A DNA stretch of 64,000 nucleotides from Massariosphaeria phaeospora (Eukaryota > Ascomycota > Dothideomycetes > Pleosporales). Position numbers and translations under genes: made by a program. Each line of letters opens with the position of its first letter. The stretch's first letter is position 1. A model generated the notes under the pieces. That model did no database searches. It was given only the letters and a program-made list of their open reading frames with translations, and was not told the origin of the DNA. Below, one piece after another: positions 33,973-45,200 of this stretch. Location: positions 930,001 through 994,000 of the forward strand of contig JAADJZ010000018.1 in the NCBI GenBank assembly GCA_011032825.1, given 5' to 3'.

Positions 33973-34812
33973 ATGGCTCGCCAGACGCTCCACGGCTCCT
34001 GCGCGTGCGGTCGCAACAGATACGTGGTTGAGATTCCGGTGGATGACGCCCAGCTCGCCGAGCTACGTTACGACAACACGTCTGCCTCTCGTAAGTCGCA
34101 TCCCATTGCTTGAATGAGCGTGGAATATTCCGTTGTGGAACTCACTGCACGCAATTTGGTTGCCTATCTCTTCCACGCCGCGCGCTAGAGGGCCCTGAGA
34201 CTGACTGGAACACCAGGATCCAACGCCGCAAGCCCTCTCACGCTCTGGCTCCGCGTGCCCCTCCCCTGGTTTACCTCGGCGACGTTTGCCCAGTTTCCCG
34301 ACGAGACCCGCTCCTCGATCCAGCGCAGTTTCGTGTCGCCCTTCGCCTCCCACACGCGCCGCCAGTTCTGCGGATACTGCGGCACTCAGCTCACGTCCTG
34401 GCACGAGCGCACCCGCGACGACGCCGAGCACATCTTCCTGACGGTCGGCAGCCTGCTGGACGAGGACCAGGCCATGCTCGCTCAGCTGGGATTCTTGCCG
34501 GGCGGAGACAGCAGCGAAGAGGAAACAACTGTTGCTGGCCCGTCGCGACAGCCGCCATCCCATGCCGTAGCCCGGGCTCAGCCGCGCGCCCGCGGTGCTC
34601 CGTGGTTCGAGGAGCTGGTCGAGAACTCACGGCTGGGGCACTTCAAGCAGCAGCGAGGGGGGCACTCGTCGCGCGACGGAAGTGTCAAGGTGGAATGGGA
34701 GGTCATGGAGTGGACCGAGGTTGACGACGCCGATGACGAGAGCACCACTCGGGGCAAGAGGAAGATCGGGGTCCTGCTGGAGGGTGAAGATACCGACATG
34801 GGAACTGCGTAA
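33973..34812 (+). CDS. CENP-V/GFA-domain (Mss4-like fold) protein
   Basis: Exons 33973..34090 and 34217..34812 around a 126-b intron (GTAAGT..CCAG); 237 residues. It starts MARQTLHGSCACGRNRYVVE IPV, where CxC is the first zinc knuckle of the GFA/CENP-V fold, and continues after the intron with ASPLTLWLRVPLPWFTSATF, then SFVSPFASHTRRQFCGYCGT QL, where CGYC supplies the second zinc site. The fold was first described in glutathione-dependent formaldehyde-activating enzyme, but most fungal members are uncharacterised and their substrates are unknown. The C-terminal 90 residues are Glu/Arg-rich and poorly ordered, ending in an acidic tail (VLLEGEDTDMGTA). Soluble, no signal peptide. Confidence 0.8.
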
Positions 34813-35705
34813 GTTGCGTCTGCGTGATAGGCACTGTATCAGATTTCAAAGCTCACGCTCAGGAGGACAAGGACAAAGGCTAGGAGGACGGACATGGAAT
34901 AACGGCGTTCAAACGGGGTGCTTTTCTGGACTGGTCAAAATGATGCGAATGCTTGCGACTTGGTGCGTGTACTGTACGTAAAGATTCCCCGGGGTGTAAT
35001 ATAGCGACCAAGCTTTGCGTTTCCTTACAACCTGATCACAAGAGGTGCTTCGTCGTCCTGGACCCTTTGGATGGCAGCGAATGCCTGTATCGTGGCCAAT
35101 CAAGGAACCGTGAGCCAGAAAGAGATACTCCCCCACACTAATAGCGTAGCTTTCGATCGCATCCCCGACACGCCATCACCACACCCCCGATAATCATCAT
35201 GGCCACTCAACCTGCCGACACATCGCCATCTCCACGCATGTGCTTGCTGTTTATACCCTATACCCCCATCCGTAGCATATCCCCGTTCAAGCCGTTCCGC
35301 ATATCAGCACACGGCACCTAATTGGCTACTGGCATACCGTTACCCCAGTTATCTGCATGCGTGGTCTTGGTGAACTGATAAGACGAACCTAGTTCAAGCC
35401 CACCATGCCTGATGAAGATCTGGGGTGCTGCTGCATCTCCGGGCCCGTATTTGTGTCGCAGTGGCGCGTCTCCGCGAAATTTTTTTACGTTTGGACTGCT
35501 TAGGGCTTGATAGAGGCGAGTTTAGATAAGCGAAATGGCATCCATCGATCTTTTCTTTTGTATGTCTGAGTCTCTTCTGCGGCTTTCGTCTTTTGCTCTG
35601 TTTCTCTGGTTTCTTCATTCAGACGCTTTTACTGTTGGGTGGTTATTTCGGCCTTGTTGACGCTTTATTTGAATTGAGCGATTGAGGAGGGAGAATCATT
35701 GCACC
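34813..35705. other. Intergenic region
   Basis: No coding or RNA signal. T-rich stretch with a TTTTTTT run at 35479-35486 and CT-rich leader-like sequence at 35560-35640 just upstream of the permease gene. Confidence 0.35.
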
Positions 35706-37512
35706 ATGGACGACAGCAAGTCGAAAGACACGGCAAGAGTGCCCCAGTATGAGGCAGATGAGAGTGTTGGCTCCAGCGAACTGCTCAATGCGTCCGGTCA
35801 CAAGCAAGAGCTCGAGCGCCAATTCAGTCTATTGTCCATCTGCTCGATAGGAATCACGACGGGGAACGTATGGGCTGCATTGGGAGGCTCTATCGTACGT
35901 TTTTCTTTTAATTGAGCGCAATAAGTGAAGATGTCATTGGAGATAAAGGAGCCAACGCTGATCGGAATGTAGGGTATCGCGCTTTACAATGGTGGCCCAC
36001 CGGGCGTCATCTACGAGTTCATCGCCATTTCCATCTTCTATTGGATGATAGCGGCCTGCATTGCTGAGATGGCGTCGGCGATTCCATCTAGTGCTGGGGT
36101 GTATCATTGGGCGTCCATAACTGGCGGGAAGTATGGGCGAGTTCTTGGGTATTTCGCGGGCTGGTATGTCTATGAACCTTCTCGACATATCTCTTGACAG
36201 AACTCCTTGAATTACTGAAGACTGACGTGCAACTTCAGGTGGAACTTCTTCGGCTGGATCTTCGGCACCGCGTCCATGTCCTCCATCCTCGCAAACCAAG
36301 TCGTCTCCATGTACGGCCTCTTCCACCCCGACTACGCCTACGAACGCTGGCATGTCTTCGTCGCATACCTTCTCATCACATGGCTGTGTTGCTTCACCGT
36401 CATGTTCTTCAACCGCGCACTTCCCACGCTTACAAAAGTTGGCTTGTGCTTCATTTTGGTCGGCTGCTTCGTCACGATCATGGTGTGCGCCATCATGCCG
36501 AGCAAGACGGGGAAAGGATACGCAACCACGGCCTTCGTCTGGAAGGAGTGGCAGAACCAGACAGGGTGGACAAGTAACGGATTCGTGTTCTGCGCGGGAA
36601 TGCTGAATGGAGCATATGCAGTTGGCACCCCGTGAGTGACCTGCTTAAGGAACGCTTCCAACCACATATACTAACATAATTCGTAGCGACTGCGTCTCCC
36701 ACCTCGCCGAAGAAATCCCCTCCCCCCGCACCAACATCCCCAAAGCCATCCTCGCCCAATACCTCGTCGGCTGCCTGACCGCCTTCTGCTACATCATCAC
36801 CATCTTCTACTCAGTCCACGACCTCCCCGCGCTGCTCTCCAACCCGTGGCCCTTCCCCCTCGCCGAGCTCTACCGCCAAGCGACCAACAGCCGCGCCGGC
36901 TCGCTGGGCCTCCTCATCGTCATCTTCTTCCCAACCGTCAGCACCAACATCGGCTGCTACATCACGTCGGGCCGCATGCTGTGGACGCTGGGCCGCGACG
37001 ACGCGACGCCGTTCCCGGGCTGGGTCGGCCGCATCAGCGCGCGCTTCTGCAACCCGCTGAACGCGACGCTGGTGTGCGGCTGCATCAACACGCTGCTGGG
37101 CTGCATCTACGTCGGCAACTCGACCGCCTTCAGCGCCTTCGTCGGCTCCTTCATCATCCTGTCCTCGGCGTCGTACCTCGCTTTCATCCTTCCCAACATG
37201 CTGTCTCGGCGCCGCCACGTCGCGCCCGGCCCGTTCAGCATGCCGGACCCGGTGTTCTACGCCGTGGCGGGGCTGGCGTGCGCGTACATGTGCGTGTGGA
37301 TCGTGGTTTACTGTTTCCCGTACGCGGTGCCGTTCGATGCGACGACGATGAACTACTCGAGTTTGATTGTCGGCGGGTTGAGCTTGGTGGTTGGGGCGTG
37401 GTATGTGTGGATTTTGAAGAGGGAGAGGGGGTATGTGGGGCCGAAGGGGGTGGTGGTGGTGGTGGTGGATGGCGTGGAAGGGCGCGGCGTTGGTGCGGAG
37501 GCGAAGATGTAA
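35706..37512 (+). CDS. APC-superfamily permease, choline/GABA transporter type
   Basis: Four exons: 35706..35894, 35973..36163, 36239..36631 and 36687..37512, introns of 78, 75 and 55 b; 532 residues. After a 45-residue hydrophilic N-terminus come about 12 membrane helices. The first is SLLSICSIGITTGNVWAALG GSI, joined to GIALYNGGPPGVIYEFIAISIFYW; the GxxYNGGPPGxIYE and AxIPSSAGVYHWAS motifs are typical of the fungal amino-acid/choline permease family (yeast Hnm1/Uga4 relatives). The reading continues through FAGWWNFFGWIFGTASM, an HLAEEIPSPRTNIPKAIL loop and C-terminal helices. Among family members the sequence feels closest to those named choline transporters, but substrate cannot be fixed. 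The C-terminus (GYVGPKGVVVVVVDGVEGRG) is encoded by a GGTGGT run and may vary in length. Plasma membrane expected. Confidence 0.85.
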
Positions 37513-38590
37513 GTGAGTGAGTGAAAGGAGGTGTTGGTGGGGACTGTGTGTAAGAGCAGGATTACTTGGAATTTGTTTGATCACCTGATTGTTGCCGCCA
37601 GCGTGAGCGCATCATTCATTCGCGGCTAGTGGGTGAGTCTCGGTGGGAGACTACAAGTTGTAACTGGGTAAGCAGTGTCAATTGGGTGCTGCGGATCAAC
37701 GCTTGTATTGCTATCTGTTGTCGTGTTGTGCTTATAGTGTACGTGTACGTGTACAGAAGTTTTTGGAGTTCTTAGCTTAGAAGTCCGTGCACTTGCCCAC
37801 CGGGCATTGCCTGCTACAATAGGAAATCATGTGATCCCAGCCATGTAGTTACACAAGTAGAGATGCACTGCGTAGAGACAGACCCTTACAAGAAGATAAC
37901 CACTTGTACTTATCATCGTGTACTTGGAAGGGTACACTGAACTGTGTAGGTTAGTAGGTTTACATTCTGTAGGTGAATTCTTACTTCATGGCGCTCGAGA
38001 CTCGAGAGTCGAGACTCGAGAGTGAAAGCAGGTTGCGCGTCCTATTCCATTCCAAAGCTAATCGATTGTCCTATTTAGCTTTCATTGTTCCTATTATAGT
38101 CGCCCCACCTTTGCTTGTTCTCGCGCCTCCCCTCCCCTTCCATCAAGATTTCATTGTTGTTATTGTCGTTCCTGTTATACTTCCCTGCCATTTTCTTTTG
38201 TCCGTTTCCATTGTCTCTTCAGCTATGTCTTCTTTGACAAGGTGAAAGCCCTCTTCTAGCGAGTATTGTCGTCTCTATTGTACTTTGTCGAGGGGCCAGG
38301 GCGTATTGCTGCTATTGTACTCAACTCGTACTCGCCGCGCAGTCTTTGGTGTATATATAACTGATGCCCGTATCGTCCTCGAGGTCTTCAGTCTATTCTC
38401 CTCTTTTGCCTTCTATCTATTTGTACTCTTGAGAGTTTGTTGAGATATCACGGCTTTCTGTCGAAATTTCTAGTTTCCTCGAATCTAGTCCATCTAGCCT
38501 TCCTCCAATCTAGGCCATCCTCAATCAACCTAATCCTCTTCCAATCCAGCAATTGTCTCCAGGCCGGTCCTGGTTCCACCCAAGTCGAAG
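37513..38590. other. Intergenic region, pyrimidine-rich toward the 3' end
   Basis: Contains an inverted ACTCTCGAGTCTCGA-type motif near 37994-38020 and a GTACGTGTACGTGTAC run at 37739-37753. From about 38100 to 38590 it is CT-rich, and TATATATAA lies at 38351-38359, 230 b upstream of the next start codon. This looks like the promoter and leader of the gene at 38591. Confidence 0.45.
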
Positions 38591-39658
38591 ATGTCAGTCT
38601 CATCTGTTGGTTCGGAGAGCACCCAAGACAGTATCCTCTCCCAGCCAGCTTCCCCAGCTTGTTCCGTCAGCTCTGTCCACCAGGGCCCACCTCTACCTCC
38701 ACCTCCACCTCCACCGCCGCCGCCGCCGCCGCCGCCACCCCCAGTGCACTTATTCTTCTGTAACGACTTCGCGCCTTGCTGCAGGAATAGCAACGCTCAC
38801 TTCGCCCTTCCCGCTCCCTCTCACTGCGGTACTCCTCTCCAGTGGACGCTTTGCCCCCAACTTAATCCCACCGGTGTCTGCCGCAATGGAACCGTGCATC
38901 CAGGCCCTGTCGCCACCTGCGGCAATTGCCGCGACCATGACCACTTTCTCAGGGCGTTGCAGTTGTCCACCAATGCTGGTGCCGGCGCTGGTACTCCTCA
39001 GACAAGTTTCCAGGGTCAACTGTGCGAGGGCTGCATCCGCGATGAAGTCAAGCTCTTCTGGGAACGGGTGAATGGTCCCCTGCCCGGCCTCTTAAACGAT
39101 GCCCTGTCTTTGCAAGACGTCGAAGCATGGCCAATCAGAAACGGACCTGGCGGCTTCGTTGACCAAAGCCTCTGTGACTGCATGGATACCTTGATATTTC
39201 CACCCTACATCAATGCCTGCCACGCGTGCCGCGACCACGTCTTCCAGCGATTCATCGACAGCCGGGACCAGCACGAGGCCTCGATCAGAGAAACATCACG
39301 CACTACCATTGACGGAACGCGACGCCTGCGTGGGCAGCAGCCGTACAGACTATCACAGCGCGCTATCCAGAACCGCCAGAACAACCACAACATTGGCCGA
39401 TTGTGCCCGTGTGGGAAGAAGCCCAAACAGCCTTTACCGCCAGGGGAGGAGTACATCTCGTACTGTATGTCTTGCATGGGCGTGAAAGTGTATCATGCAA
39501 ATCTACCGCAAAATCTGACCGAGGCGGTGGTCATGGGCAGGACGCAGACAAGGACGCATAAGTCGAGGGTCCACAAGGCAGCGCGGTCGAGCAGGTACAG
39601 GGTGAACATTGAGCGGGCATGGTTGGAGCAGGACGATTTGATGGGTGGTTGGGGCTGA
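38591..39658 (+). CDS. Proline- and cysteine-rich protein, unknown function
   Basis: An intron-free frame of 355 residues, starting MSVSSVGSESTQDS. Residues 33-51 are almost pure proline, encoded by CCA/CCG repeats (38690-38743), so length may vary between strains. The rest holds over 20 cysteines in pairs: CNDFAPCC, CGNC, LCEGC, LCDC, HACRDHVF, LCPCG and YCMSC. This suggests several zinc-binding knuckles. A C-terminal basic stretch (GRTQTRTHKSRVHKAARSSR YR) may be a nuclear signal or bind nucleic acid. I recognise no named domain. It is the last host gene before the transposon block, only 138 b from its edge. Confidence 0.7.
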   Translation: MSVSSVGSESTQDSILSQPASPACSVSSVHQGPPLPPPPPPPPPPPPPPPPVHLFFCNDFAPCCRNSNAHFALPAPSHCGTPLQWTLCPQLNPTGVCRNGTVHPGPVATCGNCRDHDHFLRALQLSTNAGAGAGTPQTSFQGQLCEGCIRDEVKLFWERVNGPLPGLLNDALSLQDVEAWPIRNGPGGFVDQSLCDCMDTLIFPPYINACHACRDHVFQRFIDSRDQHEASIRETSRTTIDGTRRLRGQQPYRLSQRAIQNRQNNHNIGRLCPCGKKPKQPLPPGEEYISYCMSCMGVKVYHANLPQNLTEAVVMGRTQTRTHKSRVHKAARSSRYRVNIERAWLEQDDLMGGWG

Positions 39659-39795
39659 GTTGTTTTCGGTTTGCTTGATGGTCTTCTTGAAAGTTTTATG
39701 TTGCTGTCAAGAGCGTTTGGCTGATAAGTCGTGCTGGTCATGAAAGATAGGTATCAGCTTCCATGTACAGTGCCCGTGCGCCGGATAAGCCGGTA

Positions 39796-39847
39796 ACGTG
39801 TCTGTGCGCGTGCCGAGCCACTTCGCGTGCCGAGCTACTTAATACTA
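39796..39847. repeat. Left terminal inverted repeat of P1
   Basis: Starts ACGTGTCTGTGCGCG after TA. Contains two near-identical 17-b units (CGCGTGCCGAGCCACTT, CGCGTGCCGAGCTACTT). The partner at 56185-56236 is the same with C-to-T and G-to-A changes. Confidence 0.8.
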
Positions 39848-41047
39848 TCACGAATTAATTAGAATTAAGGCTGTAGAGCCGCCTATAACTAATATTATTG
39901 CAAGATATTTCTCAAGAGTACTATATTGATACTCGCGATTAAATTGTACTACTTATATTTATCTAGAAGCTTGACGCTGCGGCTGCGACGCGTTAAAATA
40001 GCTAGAGTAGCAAATACGCTCTCTAAGGCCTTTGTAGCATTTCTAGTATTAACGCTGCGTTTGTAACGCTTTTTGCTTTGTAAAAATAGCTACAAAGCTT
40101 TTTTCTTACTTTTTTGTAAAAATTGTAAAGCTTTTGTAACATTGCGAGCTTTTTTTTAGCAAGCGCGCTTTGCTGCTTTTTCTACTTTTTTTCTTTTTTT
40201 AGCTACTTTAGCTGCTTTTTGCGCTATACGCTTTTTCTTTGCAATTTTCTCTTTGTATAGCTTAGCTACTTTTTTTAGCTTTGCTATCTTTGCTTTTTAA
40301 AGCTGCTACTTTTTCTTTTTTTGCTTTTTAACAAATTAACAAATACGTGCTTTCTTTATTTTCTTTAGTAACTAAAAAATAGCTTTACTATAATATTTCT
40401 AGCGCTATTAAAAATCTAGAGCTTTGCTTTTTTTCTTGCGCTTTTCTTTAATAGATAGCGCTTGCTTAATTTTATTTATTTTATGCTTAAGTAGCTTATT
40501 TTAAACAAATAAGTAGTAAAGCAATTAGCAAAGCTTTTGTGTATTTTTACTACTCTAATTACTTACTACAAAGCGTACAAGCTTATTTTTTTTTTTTTAA
40601 TTATAATTGCTAAGTAATAATAAAAAGTTTTTTTTTAATTCTTAAGTTTTAGTAAATCTATTAAGAATAGAATTAAAATTAGAAAGTAATATGCCTATTG
40701 CTTTAAAAAAGGTAAAAATTGTTGATTTTTTAAAGAAAGTTTTCTACGCTTTCTAGAATAGTAGAAAAAAGTCGCTTTTAGTAATAAAAAAAAAACTTTA
40801 GCTTATTTAAAAGTAGTTTGATAGTTTTACTAAGTAAGTAGTTAATAGAAGCTTAAATATTACTATATTAAGTAGCTAAAGCGTATAAGTTAAATAAAGA
40901 AGTAAAATAGCAAAAAGAAATCTGTTTTAATTATAGTAGTAAATAAAATCTATAGTAATATAGAATCTGTAGCTATTTAGAATTAAAAGTTAATAAAATT
41001 GTTAAGTTTTTTTTTTGTACAGCGATTAAACACTTGCTTAAGCTAAG

Positions 41048-41548
41048 TGTTATTAGAAGTGTTCTTTTACCGAAGGTAATTACGATCGAACTCGAAGATT
41101 TCGCCTAAAAAATTGTTTTGTGTTCGAAAAGCTTAATAACAACAAAAAAACAATTTCAATTCTATTTTGAATAGAATAACAAAGTAACAATTTGTTGCCT
41201 ATAGATCTAATCTATGTATAAAATGTACTTAAAAGAGTTAACTACAAAGAATTCAAATTGTAAAAGAAATTCTACTAATCTATATAGTTCTATAATTCTT
41301 TGCTAAAAGCGTTCTACTTAGTTCGCTTAGTGTGCTTAGTTGCTAAGCGCTTTAAGCTAGCTAAGCGCTTGCTACTTAGTATACTTAGTTCGCTAAAGCT
41401 CTAATCGCACTAATTACTATTACGTAACTGCTAACCTAATTCTGCCTTGCGCATTGCTGTGCTTTTGTTTTGCAAACTTGCAAGCTCTAACAACTTTTCT
41501 ACGTTGTTGCTTAGTTTACAATACCTAGTATCGTTTTTGTTTGTAACA
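41048..41548 (-). repeat. LTR of LTR-2 (downstream copy, left in the window)
   Basis: 501 b, TGTTATTAG.. to ..TTGTAACA as read on the plus strand. Differs from the LTR-1 repeats in an internal block (about 41306-41400). Confidence 0.85.
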
Positions 41549-41722
41549 TTATTTTTCTCTTTAAAAATATTGTTTTAATAGCTGTCTTGCTATGCTGTGC
41601 TAGTTTTTTTTGTGCTTTGCATTAAAAGTGCTGTTTTGTATAAAAGTAAGTTAACTTTAATTCTCGTCGTGTCGTAGCTTTCTTTTGTATTCTTTTAAGT
41701 TTTTGAGTTTAACTATGCTTAA

Positions 41723-42223
41723 TGTTACAAACAAAGATAATACTAGGTATCGTAAACTAAGCAACGACGTAGAAAAGTTGTTAGAGCTTGCAAGTTTGCA
41801 AAACAAAAGTACAGCAACGCGCAAAGCAGAATTAAGTTAGCAAAAGTTACGTAATGCGCTACGAGTGCTACGAAGCCTTAGCACGTAGCATACTAAGCAA
41901 TAGTTGCTACGAGCGCTACGAGTGCTACAGCGTAGTAAAACGTAGCAAGCAAAGCAAAACGCTTTTAGCAAAGAATTATAAAACTATATAAATTAGCAGA
42001 ATTTTTTTTATAGTTTAAATTCTTTGTAGTTAACTTTTCTAAGTACATTTTATACATAGATTAAATCTATAGGCAACAGATTGTTACTTTGTTATTCTAT
42101 TTAAAATAAAATTAAAATTGTTTTTTTGTTGTTATTAAGCTTTTCGAATATAGAACAATTCTTTAAGCAGAATTTCTAAGTCTAATAACTTGTACTTTTA
42201 GTAAAAGAACACTTTTAATAACA
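41723..42223 (+). repeat. 5' LTR of LTR-1
   Basis: 501 b, begins TGTTACAAAC and ends AATAACA. Preceded by CTTAA. Confidence 0.9.
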
Positions 42224-45200
42224 CGTTAACTACTTTAGGTTTAAAACTAAAACAACATAGCAATACTAACGAGCTTACGTACAATAAGCAACAGCGTTAC
42301 TGCACTTACAACGAACCTAGCAACTATAATAGCAAAGCAAGCTAATTAAATACAGTAGCAAGTAAAATAGATTTAAAAACTATTAGCAGCAGTTACGAAG
42401 CTTTAAAGTAAAATAAAAAAAAAGTTAGCAAAAGCACTCTCTCTAGAGAAATATAGCAAAAAAAAAAAAAACTTAAAACTTTTTTTTACTAACGTAGACT
42501 TTTACTGCTGTTATTATAGCAACAGCTTTTACATAGATTAAAACAAAATTCTAGTAGCTAAAATGTACATAAAAAACAACGCAGCAAAATAGTTTTAGTT
42601 ATACACTAAAAACTACGTTACGCACGTAAAAAATGTAAAAAAAATAAAGCAAAACACAAAGCGCATTTTTAAAAATTAAAAGTTGTTTAAGCAAAAACTT
42701 TATACGATTTACAGCAAAGTAAACAAAACGCAGCAAGTAATAAACTAACTTAAACTACTTAAGCAAAAAAGCTTAGCTAGCAAGTACACAATTAAATTTA
42801 AAAAAATTTAAGCTAAAGTAGATAATGTAGAAAAACGCAGCTTATACAAGTTTTACTACGCAAATTTAAAAAAATACGTAAAAAATAAAATTAGTTAAAA
42901 CAAAAAACTAAAAGAACTTAATAAGTTAATTAAAACTGTAGTACAAATTAACAACTAACTATAGCAACAATAGTAAAAACGCAAGTTTACTATTAAACTA
43001 TACATACGCTTAGTAATTACAATTAAAAAAACTTATTATTATAACTTAATAGATATTAACAGCGTTAAACAAGTTTAAAACAACAAACTACTACAAAAGC
43101 AGTTTAACAAAAAAAACGCTACTTTAACAAAGCAAAACTTTAAAAACAAGTTGTTAAAAAAAAAACGCTAAAGACGTTATAACAACAAAGCATGTTTTTA
43201 ATGCAGCAAAAATAAACACTTTTGCAGAAACTGCTTAAAAATACAATAAAAAGTAGTAAGCGCTTAAGTTGCTACTATTGCTATAGTTTAACTACAGCAA
43301 GTAGCTACACTATACTCAAAAAACTTTAAAAAATTAAAAAACAATTAGATTTAAATAGAAAGTCTTGAAGACGTTACAAAGCTAACAAATTAAAATAATA
43401 AAAAACTATTAACTTTACAAGTTTAAAAAATTAACGAATAGCTATAAAACTACGAATGCTAGATGTGCAGCTAAAAAACTTACATTGCTTAAAATTGCAA
43501 AAGCAAGTTTTATACGCTTTAAATTAAAGAATTACAAAAATAAAAAGTTGCAAACGCAGCAATAGCACAACAAAAGCTAACAAAAATAAAAATATAGTTC
43601 GCGAACTAAGATAATTACAAAAACTTACTTTAGCACTAGTGCAACAAAAAGAACTGTATATACTACGCAAACAATAAAATTCTTACTTAGCAATAGCTAA
43701 AATTAGTATTATACGTTTTGCTTAAAGATAGCAAATGTATAGTAACAAAATGCTACGTACACAACTACAATAATTAGTTTAAAAACTACAGCAGTAGCTG
43801 CAAATAAGTATAGTGTTATAATAAAAAATGCTAAATACACTAGTTTTGTAAGCATATTACAGAATAGTAGCTTATAAGTCTAAAAAACAAGAACTATTTA
43901 AAATGCAACAACGAATTATGTATAAAAAACTACAATACGTGTTAAGCAGCACGCTAGCTTTTTTGCACTACAAAATGCACTATCTATAAGCTATAAAAAA
44001 ATGCAACAAAATAAAATTTTAAAAACTAAAACTACGACAAGTTTTTAAAGCTTTAAAAATGCTTTGCTAGCAAATGCAACTACTACAAGCAATAAAATAT
44101 TTTAAAAAAACAAGCTTTAAAAGCTTTTTTAGCAAAAAACTAGCGGGCTACTAAACTTATAGTTAGAATAGTATAAGTGCTTTTAGCACAACTGTACAAA
44201 GCGTACAAAAAACGCAACTAAAACAAAATTACATAAAAGTAAAAGCAAAAGTTGTAAGCTAAAAGCTTATTGCACTACTTAATAGCAAAGCTGCTTAAAC
44301 ATTAGTTTCTTTAAAATAAGTAAAAAAAAACAGAATACTTTACTAAGTTAAAAATTAACTAATACAAACAGTGTTAGCTAACGAACAACTACTAAAATAT
44401 AAAAACAATTTAATTAACTTAAAAACTTAGAAAGTTAAGTTAAAAGTTGCGAGCATTAAACACTAACAGTGTATTAATATTATAAACTTTAAAAGTTTTA
44501 ACATGTATATTAAGTACAACTAGCTACAAAAACACAACTTTAATATTAATTAAAAAAATAAAACAATACGCAGCTGAAAGCTTAGAAAGAAAGTTACTAT
44601 AGTACTAAAAAACAGTTTAACAATTTAAAACTTACTTAAAAACAAAAAAATTAGTCTAATTTTACTTTACAAGATTATGAGAATTTGTAAAAAAAACTTT
44701 TAGCAAATAAAAGTTATATAGATACAACAAGTTGCGCTTTTAAAAATAAGCAAACTACAATCTAACTTTTTAAAAAAATAAAAATAAAAGTTTAAAAACT
44801 TTTTTACTAAATACTAAACAGAGTTTAAAAGCTTTTTTAAAAAAAACAAAAAGCACAACTTAGCAAACTACTAAAAATAAAATTACAAAATTATTTTAAA
44901 GAAAGGAACAAAACTACGACTAAAACTAATATATTCTTTAACTTACAACTAGCAAAAAGAATTAAAAAAATACATTTAAAGAAATATTTAACAAGAATAT
45001 ATACAACTAAGCAAAAGCTTAATAGCTTTGCTAATATTATTTGTACTAAAGAAAAACAAAGAATTAAAACTATGCGTAGACTATTAACAGCTTAACAACG
45101 TTACATAAAAAAACTAATACTTACTACCGCTTATTTAAAAGCTTATAAATTAACTTTAAAAAGTAAAATAAATTACAAAACTTAACGTACAAAACAAATA

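Noticed and set aside
33261..34016. 251-codon minus-strand frame
   Set aside because: Overlaps two supported plus-strand genes and is Thr/Pro-rich without motif.
36811..37584. 257-codon His/Arg-rich minus-strand frame
   Set aside because: Antisense shadow of the GC-rich last exon of the permease gene.
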